Shown here: positions 31,755 to 41,153 of the stretch, in pieces
Position numbering within the stretch: the stretch's first letter is position 1
Layout of the letters: each line of letters begins with the position of its first letter
From: Sphingomonas sp. Leaf9
Lineage (GTDB): Bacteria > Pseudomonadota > Alphaproteobacteria > Sphingomonadales > Sphingomonadaceae
Length of the DNA stretch: 64,000 bases
Assembly (NCBI RefSeq): GCF_001421355.1
Contig: NZ_LMKC01000002.1
Coordinates: forward strand, 307,720-371,719
Direction: 5' to 3'
Program-made: the position numbers and the translations under genes
The notes under the pieces: model-generated
Database searches by the model: none
What the model saw: the letters and a program-made list of their open reading frames with translations, nothing else
Told to the model about the DNA's origin: nothing

Positions 31755-32384
31755 TCAGAACACCGCCTCCACCAGCTGCGCGAACGCATCGGCGCGGTGG
31801 CTGATCGCATGCTTGTGGTCGGGATCGATCTCGCCATAGCTCTGGTCCATGCCGTCCTGAACGAACATCGGGTCGTAGCCGAAGCCGTGTTCCCCGCGCG
31901 GCGGCCAGACCAGCTGTCCGTCGACGCGGCCTTCGAACCATTCGACATGGCCGTCGGGCCAGGCGAGCGCCAGCGCGCAGACGAAGTGCGCGGCGCGGCT
32001 ATGATCCGGGCCGGTCGCCTGCATCCGCTCCTCGACCAGCTGCATCGCCGCGCCGAAGTCCTTCGACGGCCCGGCCCAGCGCGCCGAGAAGATGCCGGGG
32101 TCGCCGTTCAGCGCCTCGACGCACAGGCCGCTGTCGTCGGCCAGCGCAGGCAGGCCCGACAGGTCGGCGGCCTGCAACGCCTTCAGCTCGGCATTGGCGA
32201 CGAAGGTCGTGCCGGTTTCTTCCGGCTCGGGCAGGTCGAGTTCGCCGGCCGAAATCGGGGTGACGCCGTACGGCCCGAGCAGCGCCGCGATCTCGCGGAT
32301 CTTGCCCGGATTATGGCTGGCGATGACCAGCTTACCCGGTTCCAGCTTGCGGATCGCCTGCGGTTCCTTGCCCTCGCCGCTCAT
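31755..32384 (-). CDS. rdgB: RdgB/HAM1 non-canonical purine NTP pyrophosphatase
   Basis: 209 aa. Hydrolyses ITP, dITP and XTP to monophosphates, cleaning the nucleotide pool. Motifs are [14 protein letters not shown] (about 20-33), [37 protein letters not shown] and [12 protein letters not shown], in the family order and length. The ATG at 32384 overlaps the rph stop (ATGA). The first 18 residues precede the conserved beta strand, so a slightly later start is possible, but the overlap supports this one. Conserved alphaproteobacterial partner of rph and hemW. Confidence 0.95.
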   Translation of the reverse strand: MSGEGKEPQAIRKLEPGKLVIASHNPGKIREIAALLGPYGVTPISAGELDLPEPEETGTTFVANAELKALQAADLSGLPALADDSGLCVEALNGDPGIFSARWAGPSKDFGAAMQLVEERMQATGPDHSRAAHFVCALALAWPDGHVEWFEGRVDGQLVWPPRGEHGFGYDPMFVQDGMDQSYGEIDPDHKHAISHRADAFAQLVEAVF

Positions 32385-33097
32385 CGACCGGTCGCCCGCA
32401 GCTGTTCGGCGAAGATGCGGCCGCAGCCGATGCGGGCGAGGCGCAGCAGGCGCAGCAGCGCCTCCTCGTCATAGCATGCGCCTTCGGCGGTAGCCTGGAC
32501 CTCGGCGATATTGTTGTCGCTGGTCAGGACGAAATTGGCATCGGCATCGGCGGCCGAATCCTCGATATAGTCGAGGTCGAGTACCGGCGTGCCCTGATGA
32601 ATGCCGCAGCTGACGGCGGCGACCTGCCGGCTGATCGGATCGACCTCCAGCTTGCCTTCACGCATCAGCCCGTCGACCGCGAGGCGCAGCGCCACCCATG
32701 CGCCGGAGATCGACGCGGTGCGGGTGCCGCCATCGGCCTGGATCACGTCGCAGTCGAGCGTGATCTGCCGCTCGCCCAGCGCCTTCAGGTCGACCACGGC
32801 GCGCAGCGAGCGCCCGATCAGCCGCTGGATTTCCTGGGTACGGCCCGACTGCTTGCCCTTGGCCGCTTCCCGGCTGCTGCGGGTGTGGGTGGCGCGCGGC
32901 AGCATGCCGTACTCGGCGGTGACCCAGCCTTCGCCCTTGCCACGCAGCCATGGCGGCAGGCGCTCTTCGAGCGAGGCGGTGACCAGCACCTTGGTATCGC
33001 CGAACCCGATCAGGCACGAACCCTCCGCATGGCGGGTGAAGTTCGTCTCGATCGTGATGGGGCGCATTTCGTCGGGGGTGCGGCCGGATGGGCGCAT
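32381..33097 (-). CDS. rph: Ribonuclease PH
   Basis: 238 aa, the usual size. Phosphorolytic 3' exoribonuclease that trims tRNA 3' ends. Clear landmarks: [14 protein letters not shown] at the N-terminus, [68 protein letters not shown] and [17 protein letters not shown]. Divergent from the DUF6438-type lipoprotein with a 115-nt gap; it would normally face hrcA directly, so the lipoprotein is an insertion into that conserved arrangement. Confidence 0.97.
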   Translation of the reverse strand: MRPSGRTPDEMRPITIETNFTRHAEGSCLIGFGDTKVLVTASLEERLPPWLRGKGEGWVTAEYGMLPRATHTRSSREAAKGKQSGRTQEIQRLIGRSLRAVVDLKALGERQITLDCDVIQADGGTRTASISGAWVALRLAVDGLMREGKLEVDPISRQVAAVSCGIHQGTPVLDLDYIEDSAADADANFVLTSDNNIAEVQATAEGACYDEEALLRLLRLARIGCGRIFAEQLRATGR

Positions 33098-33212
33098 GGG
33101 AATCTCCTGAAATTTGCCTATGCACTAGCCGCCCGTTCATCGACGCGCCAGACGCCGCGCGGTACGCCCAAAGGAATACGGGGCCGAAACAACCAACGAC
33201 AACAGGGAGCCG

Positions 33213-33722
33213 ATGATGAAGAAGATGGCGTTAGCGATGCTGCCGATGCTGCCGATGCTGGGCGGATGCGTGATGGCGGTGGGGAACACGACCACCCAGG
33301 CCCCGCCGGTCGCGATCGAGAGCGAGACGATCAGCTACGAGACGTCGCGTTGTTTCGGGACCTGTCCGGTCTACCGCGTCACCGTCCAGCCCGACGGGTC
33401 GGGCGTGTTCGAAGGGCGGCAGTTCACCAAGGTCGTCGGCATCCGCAGCTTTCGCGCGACCCCGGCCCAGTATCGTGCCTTTGCCGCTAAGCTGCAGCCC
33501 TATCGGCCGCAGGGCGAGCAGCTGATCCAGCCGGGACAGCCGGGATGCGGGCAGGTAGCGACCGACATGCCTTCGGTCGACATCCGCTGGAACGAAATCT
33601 CGGGCGCGGCGCAGCACCTCTCGCTCTATTATGGCTGCCGGATGCACGATCAGGCGATGAACGAGGCACTGCGCTCGGCCCCGAACGAGCTGCCGATCCG
33701 CCAGTTCATCGAGGCCCCCTAA
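33213..33722 (+). CDS. DUF6438-type lipoprotein
   Basis: 169 aa. Starts with MMKKMALAMLPMLPMLGGC, a lipoprotein signal whose Cys (residue 19) would be lipidated. The folded part opens with SRCFGTCPVYRVTVQPDG, the hallmark of the DUF6438 family, and has two more Cys (GCGQ, YGCR) that may pair. Function unknown. A CAGGGAG ribosome site precedes two consecutive ATG codons (33213, 33216). It lies between rph and hrcA and is followed by a large inverted repeat. Confidence 0.8.
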   Translation: MMKKMALAMLPMLPMLGGCVMAVGNTTTQAPPVAIESETISYETSRCFGTCPVYRVTVQPDGSGVFEGRQFTKVVGIRSFRATPAQYRAFAAKLQPYRPQGEQLIQPGQPGCGQVATDMPSVDIRWNEISGAAQHLSLYYGCRMHDQAMNEALRSAPNELPIRQFIEAP

Positions 33723-33867
33723 GCTCCTCCCCGCTCCGCGGGGAGGGGGACCGTTCGCGCAGCGAATGGTGGAGGGGGGTGTCCGCATACGGAATCGTTG
33801 CGTTGCGAGGCTATCCCCCTCCACCACCGCTTCGCGGCGGTCCCCCTCCCCGTGCCGGGGAGGATAG
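33723..33867. repeat. Large imperfect inverted repeat upstream of hrcA
   Basis: Left arm about 33723-33779 (CTCCTCCCCGCTCCGCGGGG, then GGTGGAGGGG) and right arm about 33814-33867 (CCCCCTCCACCACC, then CCGTGCCGGGGAGGA) can fold into one long cruciform, each arm also holding a smaller hairpin. It fills most of the gap before hrcA, leaving under 40 nt for a dedicated hrcA promoter. No CIRCE element is visible here. Confidence 0.8.
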
Positions 33868-33904
33868 GCTTTCCCGAGCGCTTCAACGCTTCTACATTCC
33901 CGTC

Positions 33905-34942
33905 ATGGCCCAACCGATCCACGAACTGACCGACCGCGCCCGCGACGTGTTCCGGATCGTGGTCGATTCCTATCTGTCGACCGGCACGCCGGTCGGGTCG
34001 CGCACCATCGCGCAATTGTCCGGCCTGAACCTCTCGCCCGCATCGATCCGGGGCGTCATGCAGGACCTGGAGGAAGCGGGCCTGCTCGCCGCGCCGCATG
34101 TCAGCGCGGGGCGGATGCCGACCGAGACGGGCCTGCGGCTGTTCGTCGACGGCATGATGCACGCGATGGAGCCTTCGGCGCAGGAACGCGCGACCATCGC
34201 CGCACAGGCCGACAGCGCCGGCCCGGTCGAGGAGGCGCTGGCCGGCACTGCCGCTGCGCTGTCAGGCCTGTCCGCGAGTGCGGGCGTGGTGCTGGTGCCC
34301 AAGCGCGAGCCGGTGCTCAGGCAGGTGTCGTTCGTGCCGCTGTCTGGCACCCGCGCGCTGGCGGTGCTGGTCGGGGCCGATGGATCGGTCGAGAATCGCG
34401 TGCTGGAAACGCCCGGCGCCGGGGCCGCAGCACTGGTGGAGGCGGGCAATTACCTGACCGCGCGGCTGTCGGGCCTGACCTTGAGCGAAGCGCGCGACCG
34501 CATCCTGCGCGAAATCGGACAGGAACGCGCCGAGCTGGACGTCGCTGCCCGTGCGCTGGTCGAACGCGGGCTGGTGATGTGGAGCGAGGATGGCGACCAT
34601 CGCCCGGTGCTGATCGTGCGGGGGCAGGCGCGGCTGATCGACTATGCGGCCAGCCACGACCTCGACCGCGTACGGCAATTGCTCGACGAGCTGGAGGGCA
34701 AGGAGGAAATCGCCCGGCTGCTCGAATCGGCGCAGGATGGCGATGCCGCGCGCATCTTCATCGGGTCGGAGAACAAGTTATTCGCATTGACCGGATCGTC
34801 GGTCATCGCCAAGCCGGTTCGCGCGCTGGACGGGCGCGTGGTCGGCGTCGTCGGCGTGATCGGGCCTGTCCGGTTGAACTATGCGCGCGTCGTGCCCATG
34901 GTGGATTTCACCGCAGCAACGCTGGCCCGACTGCTGGGCTGA
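33905..34942 (+). CDS. hrcA: Heat-inducible transcription repressor HrcA
   Basis: 345 aa. Repressor of groESL-type heat-shock operons via CIRCE. N-terminal winged helix: LTDRARDVFRIVVDSYLSTGTPVGSRT and LSPASIRGVMQDLEEAGLL; then HVSAGRMPTETGLRLFVDG, and the GAF-like regulatory part ending in GVVGVIGPVRLNYARVVPMVDFTA. Start at the ATG at 33905. It is followed at 16 nt by grpE, the usual alphaproteobacterial order. I see no CIRCE upstream, so autoregulation through that element is not supported in this window. Confidence 0.96.
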   Translation: MAQPIHELTDRARDVFRIVVDSYLSTGTPVGSRTIAQLSGLNLSPASIRGVMQDLEEAGLLAAPHVSAGRMPTETGLRLFVDGMMHAMEPSAQERATIAAQADSAGPVEEALAGTAAALSGLSASAGVVLVPKREPVLRQVSFVPLSGTRALAVLVGADGSVENRVLETPGAGAAALVEAGNYLTARLSGLTLSEARDRILREIGQERAELDVAARALVERGLVMWSEDGDHRPVLIVRGQARLIDYAASHDLDRVRQLLDELEGKEEIARLLESAQDGDAARIFIGSENKLFALTGSSVIAKPVRALDGRVVGVVGVIGPVRLNYARVVPMVDFTAATLARLLG

Positions 34943-34958
34943 CAAAGAAGAGACTGGA

Positions 34959-35516
34959 ATGAACGACATCCCCGCCAACGACGATACGAACGACCTGCGC
35001 GAAGCCACCGCAGAGGCCGCCCCCGAAGTCGCCGAAGCGGACCGCCACGCCGAACTGGAGGCGAAGCTGGCCGATGCGCAGGCCGAGGTACTGTATGCCC
35101 GCGCCGACCTGCAGAACGTCCGCCGCCGCGCCGAAAAGGAAGTGGCCGACGCCCGCGCCTATGCCGCGACCGCGTTTTCGCGCGACATCCTGTCGGTTGC
35201 CGACAATCTGTCGCGCGCGCTGTCGGCGATCCCCGATGAATTGCGCGGCGACGACCGGATGAAGGGGCTGATCACCGGCCTGGAGGCGACCGGCCGCGAA
35301 CTGGAGAGCGTGTTCGGCCGCCACGGCATCACCAAGATGGTGTCGGTCGGTGAAGCGCTCGACCCCAACAAGCATCAGGCGATGTTCGAAGTCCCGTCGA
35401 GCGATGCGAAGCCCGGCACGGTCGTGCAGGAAATCCAGACCGGCTATATGATCCGCGACCGGCTGCTCCGCCCGGCGCTGGTCGGCGTGGCCAAGGCGCC
35501 GGAGGGCGGGGCCTGA
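34959..35516 (+). CDS. grpE: GrpE nucleotide-exchange factor of DnaK
   Basis: 185 aa. Releases ADP from DnaK. An acidic N-terminal stretch (EATAEAAPEVAEADRH) is followed by the long coiled-coil helix (ELEAKLADAQAEVLYARADLQNVRRRAEKE), then the four-helix part and the beta-wing domain (LDPNKHQAMFEV, GTVVQEIQTGYMIRDRLLRPALVGVA). Start at the ATG at 34959. Its TGA at 35514-35516 overlaps the apparent CTG start of glnD. Confidence 0.96.
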   Translation: MNDIPANDDTNDLREATAEAAPEVAEADRHAELEAKLADAQAEVLYARADLQNVRRRAEKEVADARAYAATAFSRDILSVADNLSRALSAIPDELRGDDRMKGLITGLEATGRELESVFGRHGITKMVSVGEALDPNKHQAMFEVPSSDAKPGTVVQEIQTGYMIRDRLLRPALVGVAKAPEGGA

Positions 35517-38296
35517 ACGACGCGGTTCAGCCCGACCTCGCCACCCCGCCGCGGTTCGAGCGGATCGTCCATCCCGAGGCGATCGTCGATCGCGGCGCGG
35601 TGGCGACGTCGCTGCGTGCCCTGTCCGGCGACGGTCGGGACGGCGTGGCATTGCGCCGCGCCGCGACCGCCGTGCTGCGCGACGTCATGGCGCGCGGGCG
35701 GGGCGAGATCGAGCGGCGGTTGCGCGCCAACCCCAGCCACGGGCTGGAGACGGCGGCGGCCTATGCCTATCTGACCGATGCGGTCCTCGTCGCGCTGACC
35801 GGCTTCATCGTCGAGCGCGTGCACCCCAACCACAATCCGACCGCCGCCGAACGCATGACGCTGATCGCGGTCGGTGGCTATGGTCGGGGCGAGATGGCGC
35901 CGCATTCCGACGTCGATATCGGCGTGCTGACCCCGTGGAAGCAGACGCCCTGGTCCGAACAGGTCATCGAATCGACGCTCTATGCGCTGTGGGACCTGGG
36001 GCTGAAGGTCGGCCATTCGTCGCGCTCGCTCGACGAAATGGTGCGTCAGGCGAAGGGCGACGTGACGGTGCGCACCGCGCTGGTCGAGGCGCGCTATGTC
36101 TGGGGCGACACCGCGCTCTATGCCGAGGCGGCGCAGCGCTTCAAGAGCGAGGTACAGGAAGGAACCGCGCGGACCTTCATCGCCGAAAAGCTGGCCGAAC
36201 GCGATGCGCGGCACAAGAAGCTGGGCGACACGCGCTACGTCGTCGAACCCAATGTGAAGGAGGGGAAGGGGGGCCTGCGTGACCTCCACGCGCTCTTCTG
36301 GATCGGGAAATATGCGTACAATGTCCGCCGTGCCGCCGATCTGGTGCCTGCCGGCCTGTTGAGCGCGCCCGAACTGCGCAAGTTCAACCGCGCCGAGGAT
36401 TTCCTGTGGGCGGTGCGCTGCCACCTCCACCTCATCACCGGGCGGGCCGAGGAGCGGCTGACCTTCGACGTGCAGACCGAGATCGCGACGCGGATGCGGT
36501 ACAGCGACCGGGTCGGCAAGTCGCGCGTCGAACGCTTCATGCAATATTATTTCCTGCAGGCGAAGCGGGTCGGCGACCTGACCGGCATGTTCCTCAGCCA
36601 CCTCGACGAAACCTATGCCGCGCGGGGCAGCCGGTTCGGCTTTCCCCGGCTGCGGCGGCGTCCGCGCCGGCTGAACGGTTTCGTGCTGGACCGGGGACGC
36701 CTCGCGCTGCCCAAGGATGACTTCTTCGCCGACGATCCGGTTCGCCTGATCGAAATCTTTGCGCTGGCCGATCTCCACGGCCTCGAAATCCATCCGCTGG
36801 CGATGCGCGCGGCGTCGCGCGACGCGCGGCTGGCGGCGCATGTCCGCTCGCACCCGCGTGCCAACCAGCTGTTCCTCGACGTGCTGACGTCCCCGCGCGA
36901 TCCCGAACTGGTGCTGCGCTGGATGAACGAATGCGGCGTATTCGGCCGGTTCATTCCCGATTTCGGCCGCATCGTCGCGCAGATGCAGTTCGACATGTAC
37001 CATCATTATACGGTGGACGAGCATACCATCCGCATGATCGGCCTGTTGTCGCAGGTCGAACGCGGCATCTGTCGCGAAGAACATCCGCTGGCGACCGCGC
37101 TGTTCGGCGGTATCGTCCAGCGGCGCGCGCTCTATGTCGCGGTGCTGTGCCACGACATCGCCAAGGGGCGTGGCGGCGACCATTCGATCCTGGGCGCGGA
37201 GGTCGCCGAGCGGCTGTGCCCGCGCCTCGGCCTGACCCCGGCCGAGACCGAAACGGTCGCGTGGCTGGTCCGCTATCACCTGTTGATGTCGGCCACCGCG
37301 TTCAAGCGGGATCTCAGCGATTTCAAGACGATCCTCGACTTCACCAGCGTCGTGCAATCGCCGCAGCGGCTGCGCATGCTGCTGGTGCTGACCGTCGTCG
37401 ACATTCGCGCGGTCGGGCCGGGGACGTGGAACGGGTGGAAGCGGCAGTTGCTGACCACCCTGTTCGAAACCGCCGAGGAGGTCCTTCGGCTGGGCCACAA
37501 GCAGCGCGGCCGGGACGAGCGCATCGCCGAGAAGCAGGCGACGCTGCGTGCGGCGCTGGGCTGGGACAAGGAAACGCTCGCCGCCTATGTCCGGCACCTG
37601 CCGCCGGCCTATTGGATTGCCGAGCCGGACGACGTGATCGCCGCCAATGCGCGCGTCGTCGACCAGTCGGCCGACACCCGCCTGACGATCGAAACCAGCG
37701 TGGACGAGGATCGCGGCGCGACGCTGGTCACGGTCCACGCCGCCGACCATCCGGGGCTGTTCTATCGCATCGCCGGGGCGATCCATGCCGCGGGCGGCAA
37801 CATCATCGACGCACGCATCCACACGACGCGCACCGGCATGGCGCTCGACAATTTCCTGGTGCAGAATCCGCTGGGCGGGCCGTTCGACGAAGCGGGGCAG
37901 TTGCAGCGGTTGAAGACCGCGATCGCCGATGCGCTGGCCAACCGGATGAAGCTGAACGACCGGCTGGCCGCCAAGCCGCTGTCGCGTCCCCGCGCAGAGG
38001 CCTTCCCGATCGAGCCGAACGTGCTGATCGACAATGCCGCGTCGAACCGCTTCACCGTGATCGAGGTCAACGCCCGTGACCGTCCGGCGCTACTCCACCA
38101 TCTGGCGCAGGCGCTGTTCCAGTCGAAGGTGACGCTACATTCGGCGCATGTCGCGACCTATGGCGAGCGCGCCGTCGACACTTTCTACGTCACCGACCTG
38201 ACCGGCGACCGGATCACCGGCCAATTGCGGCTGAAATCGCTGGAGCGGCGGCTGCTCGACGCAGCGGCGGGCAAGGAATTCGCGGGTTTCGCCTGA
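35513..38296 (+). CDS. glnD: Bifunctional uridylyltransferase/uridylyl-removing enzyme GlnD, probable CTG start
   Basis: 927 aa if initiated at CTG 35513. Senses glutamine and (de)uridylylates PII. Order: nucleotidyltransferase (GGYGRGEMAPHSDVDIGVL), KEGKGGLRDLHALFW, HD domain (HHYTVDEHTIRM, VLCHDIAKGRGGDHS), and two ACT domains (from LVTVHAADHPGLFYRIAG and FTVIEVNARDRPALLHHL). The first ATG/GTG/TTG in frame is the GTG at 35600, but the 29 preceding codons are open and read like protein (VQPDLATPPRFERIVHPEAI). CTG 35513 overlaps the grpE stop (CTGA) and has GGAGG at 35501-35505, seven bases away. The GTG at 35600 lacks such a site. The alternative annotation is 35600-38296 (898 aa). Confidence 0.92.
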   Translation: MNDAVQPDLATPPRFERIVHPEAIVDRGAVATSLRALSGDGRDGVALRRAATAVLRDVMARGRGEIERRLRANPSHGLETAAAYAYLTDAVLVALTGFIVERVHPNHNPTAAERMTLIAVGGYGRGEMAPHSDVDIGVLTPWKQTPWSEQVIESTLYALWDLGLKVGHSSRSLDEMVRQAKGDVTVRTALVEARYVWGDTALYAEAAQRFKSEVQEGTARTFIAEKLAERDARHKKLGDTRYVVEPNVKEGKGGLRDLHALFWIGKYAYNVRRAADLVPAGLLSAPELRKFNRAEDFLWAVRCHLHLITGRAEERLTFDVQTEIATRMRYSDRVGKSRVERFMQYYFLQAKRVGDLTGMFLSHLDETYAARGSRFGFPRLRRRPRRLNGFVLDRGRLALPKDDFFADDPVRLIEIFALADLHGLEIHPLAMRAASRDARLAAHVRSHPRANQLFLDVLTSPRDPELVLRWMNECGVFGRFIPDFGRIVAQMQFDMYHHYTVDEHTIRMIGLLSQVERGICREEHPLATALFGGIVQRRALYVAVLCHDIAKGRGGDHSILGAEVAERLCPRLGLTPAETETVAWLVRYHLLMSATAFKRDLSDFKTILDFTSVVQSPQRLRMLLVLTVVDIRAVGPGTWNGWKRQLLTTLFETAEEVLRLGHKQRGRDERIAEKQATLRAALGWDKETLAAYVRHLPPAYWIAEPDDVIAANARVVDQSADTRLTIETSVDEDRGATLVTVHAADHPGLFYRIAGAIHAAGGNIIDARIHTTRTGMALDNFLVQNPLGGPFDEAGQLQRLKTAIADALANRMKLNDRLAAKPLSRPRAEAFPIEPNVLIDNAASNRFTVIEVNARDRPALLHHLAQALFQSKVTLHSAHVATYGERAVDTFYVTDLTGDRITGQLRLKSLERRLLDAAAGKEFAGFA

Positions 38297-38404
38297 TCCT
38301 GGCGATCTGGCGGAGTAGCCAGCATCCCCGCATGGGCCTGCTGCTCCCCGAAGATCGCGCCGACGCTTTCCGTCTGAATCCGGCGTGGTCGCCGCGCGGA
38401 TATG

Positions 38405-38440
38405 AAAAAGCCGCCATGGTCAAGACGGAACATGGCGGCT
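38405..38440 (-). terminator. Intrinsic terminator of the thrS-infC unit
   Basis: A 10-bp stem (AGCCGCCATG at 38409-38418 with 38431-38440) and 12-nt loop; on the minus strand it is followed by a T tract (38409-38405). It lies 29 nt past the infC stop. No T tract on the plus strand, so glnD is not obviously terminated here. Confidence 0.85.
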
Positions 38441-38468
38441 CTTCAAACCAATAGGTCGGCGCCCCGGA

Positions 38469-39002
38469 TTACTTCGGCGACAACACCATCAGCATCTGGC
38501 GGCCTTCCATGCGCGGATAGGCTTCGACCTTGGCGATTTCCTGCGTCGCTTCGGCAACCCGCTGCAACACCGCCATGCCGAGCTGGCCATGGCTCAGCTC
38601 ACGACCGCGGAAGCGCATCGTAACCTTCACCTTGTCGCCTTCGGTGATGAACTGCTCGACCTTCTTCATCTTCGTATCATAGTCATGATCGTCGATGTTC
38701 GGACGCATTTTGATCTCCTTGATCTCCTGCGTCTTCTGGGTCTTGCGGGCGAGGTTCGCCTTCTTCTGCGCCTCGTACTTGAACTTGCCGACGTCGAGGA
38801 ACTTCGCGACCGGCGGGTCGGCGTTCGGCGACACCTCGACCAGATCGAGTCCGACCTCCTGCGCCTGCGCCATGGCTTCGCGCGTGAACATCACACCCAG
38901 ATTCTCACCCTCATGGTCGATCACACGGACCTTGGGGCTCTGGATGAACTCATTGAATCGGGGGCCGTTCATCGGCGGCGGCGCATTGGGGCGACGCATC
39001 AT
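38469..39002 (-). CDS. infC: Translation initiation factor IF-3
   Basis: 177 aa. Binds the 30S subunit and monitors start-codon choice. [15 protein letters not shown] opens the N-domain, [21 protein letters not shown] precedes the linker, and the C-domain has [19 protein letters not shown] and [14 protein letters not shown]. Two ATG codons lie at 39002 and 38999. The nearest Shine-Dalgarno (AGGAG) is about 16 nt from the first ATG, unusually far, and the classical AUU start of enterobacterial infC is not seen. It follows thrS by 63 nt; both end at the terminator downstream. Confidence 0.96.
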   Translation of the reverse strand: MMRRPNAPPPMNGPRFNEFIQSPKVRVIDHEGENLGVMFTREAMAQAQEVGLDLVEVSPNADPPVAKFLDVGKFKYEAQKKANLARKTQKTQEIKEIKMRPNIDDHDYDTKMKKVEQFITEGDKVKVTMRFRGRELSHGQLGMAVLQRVAEATQEIAKVEAYPRMEGRQMLMVLSPK

Positions 39003-39065
39003 GGGCGGACGGATAGGTGCTGCTCCTGTAGTTATCGAAAGTTCTATATAGTCAATCTTGCGCGA

Positions 39066-41078
39066 TTACGAAAGGTTCCGCGCAAGATCGGGTGCGAGGG
39101 CTTCCGCCTTCAGCATCGTGACCAGTTCGTCGAGGGCGATGACCTGCTGTCCCTGGCTGCCCAGCCGGCGCAGCGCGACGGTGCGCTCCTCCGCCTCGCG
39201 CTTGCCGACCACGACCAGCGCCGGGACCTTCGCCAGCGAATGCTCGCGCACCTTGTAGTTGATCTTTTCGTTGCGCAGGTCGGTTTCGACGCGGATTCCT
39301 GCGGATTTCAGCGCGGCCATGACCTCGTTGGCATAGTCGTCGGCGTCGGACACGATCGTCGCGACGACCGCCTGCACCGGCGACAGCCACATCGGCATGC
39401 GGCCCGCATGATGTTCGATCAGGATGCCGAGGAAGCGTTCGAACGTGCCAAGAATCGCGCGATGCAGCATCACCGGGCGGTGGCGGTTGCCGTCTTCCCC
39501 AACATAGGTCGCGTCGAGTCGTTCGGGCAGTACGCGATCCGACTGAATCGTGCCGACCTGCCACGTCCGCCCGATCGCATCGGTCAGGTGGAATTCGAGC
39601 TTGGGGGCATAGAACGCCCCTTCGCCCGGCAGTTCCTCGAACTTGTCCTTGATGTCCTGCGACAGGTTCGACGACAGCACCGCCTCGCGCAGCTCGCTTT
39701 CGGCCTTGTCCCACATGTCGTCCGACCCAAAGCGCTTGTCGGGGCGCAGCGCCAGCTTCACGGCGTAATCGGTGAAGCCCAGATCGTGATACACCGAATC
39801 GAGCAGTTCGCAGAAGTCGCGGACTTCCTCGATCAGCTGATCCTCGCGGCAGAAGATATGCGCGTCGTCCTGCGTGAACTGGCGCACGCGCATGATGCCG
39901 TGCAGCGCGCCATGCGGTTCGTTGCGGTGGCAGCAGCCGAATTCGGCCATGCGGATGGGCAGGTCGCGATACGACTTGATCCCCTGGCGAAAGATCAGGA
40001 CGTGCGCCGGGCAGTTCATCGGCTTCAGCGCCATCATGTCGGCATCGCCGCTGATGATCGCGCCTTCATCCTCGGTATTGGGGATTTCGTCGGGTACGAC
40101 GAACATGTTCTCGCGATACTTGCCCCAGTGGCCCGACTGTTCCCACTGCCGCGCGTCCATCAGCTGCGGCGTCTTCACTTCCTGATAGTCGGTCGCGTCG
40201 AGCCGGCGGCGCATATACGCCTCCAGCTGCCGCCACATCATATAGCCCTTGGGGTGCCAGAAGACCGAGCCCTGCGCTTCGGGCTGGAGGTGGAACAGGT
40301 CCATCTCCTGGCCGAGCTTGCGGTGGTCGCGCTTGGCCGCTTCCTCCAGCCGGGTCAGGTGCGCGTCGAGCTGCTTTTTCGACAGCCAGCCGGTGCCGTA
40401 GATGCGGCTGAGCATCGCGTTCTTCTGGTCGCCGCGCCAATAGGCACCCGACACGCGGGTCAGCTTGAACGCCTGCGGGTCGAGCTTCGCCGTCGATTCG
40501 AGGTGCGGCCCCCGGCACATGTCGAGCCACTGGCCCTGGCGATAGATCGTCAGTTCCTCGCCCTCGGGCAGTTCGGCGGCCCACTCGGCCTTGAACGTCT
40601 CACCCTGCGTGGTCCAGCGGTCGATCAGCTGCTGGCGGGTGACGACCTCACGCTCGAACTTCTCGCCCTTCGCGATGATCTTGCGCATCTCCGCCTCGAT
40701 CAGCGGGAGGTCCTCTTCGGTGAACATGCCACGGCCGGGGGCGGGCGCGAAGTCGTAATAGAAGCCGTCGTCGGTCGCCGGGCCGAAGGTGATCTGCGTA
40801 CCCGGATACAGCGTCTGCACTGCTTCGGCGAGGACGTGGGCAAAATCGTGGCGGTGGAGTTCCAGCGCGTCGGCCTCGTCCTTGGCCGTCACCAGCGCCA
40901 GCGACGAATCGCCCTCGAACGGGCGGTTCAGGTCGCGCACCTGCCCGTCGACCCGCGCGGCAATCGCCGCCTTGCGCAGACCCGGCGAGATCGCGGCGGC
41001 GATGTCGGCCGGGGTAGTGCCCGGCATCACCTCACGGACGGCACCGTCGGGAAGGGTGATGCGGAACATTGCGGACAT
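39066..41078 (-). CDS. thrS: Threonyl-tRNA synthetase
   Basis: 670 aa from the ATG at 41078 (AGGTG in front; ATG at 41069 also possible). Charges tRNA-Thr. An N-terminal TGS domain ([17 protein letters not shown]) is followed by the editing domain with [14 protein letters not shown], the class II core with [10 protein letters not shown] (zinc Cys/His), [30 protein letters not shown] (motif 2) and [11 protein letters not shown] (motif 3), and the anticodon-binding domain ([19 protein letters not shown]). Full-length, no anomalies. Upstream of infC as in many bacteria. Confidence 0.97.
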   Translation of the reverse strand: MSAMFRITLPDGAVREVMPGTTPADIAAAISPGLRKAAIAARVDGQVRDLNRPFEGDSSLALVTAKDEADALELHRHDFAHVLAEAVQTLYPGTQITFGPATDDGFYYDFAPAPGRGMFTEEDLPLIEAEMRKIIAKGEKFEREVVTRQQLIDRWTTQGETFKAEWAAELPEGEELTIYRQGQWLDMCRGPHLESTAKLDPQAFKLTRVSGAYWRGDQKNAMLSRIYGTGWLSKKQLDAHLTRLEEAAKRDHRKLGQEMDLFHLQPEAQGSVFWHPKGYMMWRQLEAYMRRRLDATDYQEVKTPQLMDARQWEQSGHWGKYRENMFVVPDEIPNTEDEGAIISGDADMMALKPMNCPAHVLIFRQGIKSYRDLPIRMAEFGCCHRNEPHGALHGIMRVRQFTQDDAHIFCREDQLIEEVRDFCELLDSVYHDLGFTDYAVKLALRPDKRFGSDDMWDKAESELREAVLSSNLSQDIKDKFEELPGEGAFYAPKLEFHLTDAIGRTWQVGTIQSDRVLPERLDATYVGEDGNRHRPVMLHRAILGTFERFLGILIEHHAGRMPMWLSPVQAVVATIVSDADDYANEVMAALKSAGIRVETDLRNEKINYKVREHSLAKVPALVVVGKREAEERTVALRRLGSQGQQVIALDELVTMLKAEALAPDLARNLS

Positions 41079-41153
41079 GAAGGAACACCTGGAATGTCGG
41101 AGGATAAACGCCCGTCGGTTAGCCGCTGGGCGGGGCGAGGGCAAGGATGGGGC

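Noticed and set aside
33723..33904. CIRCE operator expected before hrcA
   Set aside because: No TTAGCACTC-N9-GAGTGCTAA-like pair is present; only the GC-rich inverted repeat is seen.
39000..39030. AUU/AUC start for infC as in enterobacteria
   Set aside because: The ATC at a good distance from AGGAG reads ATC CGC CCA TGA, a stop after three codons and out of the infC frame.
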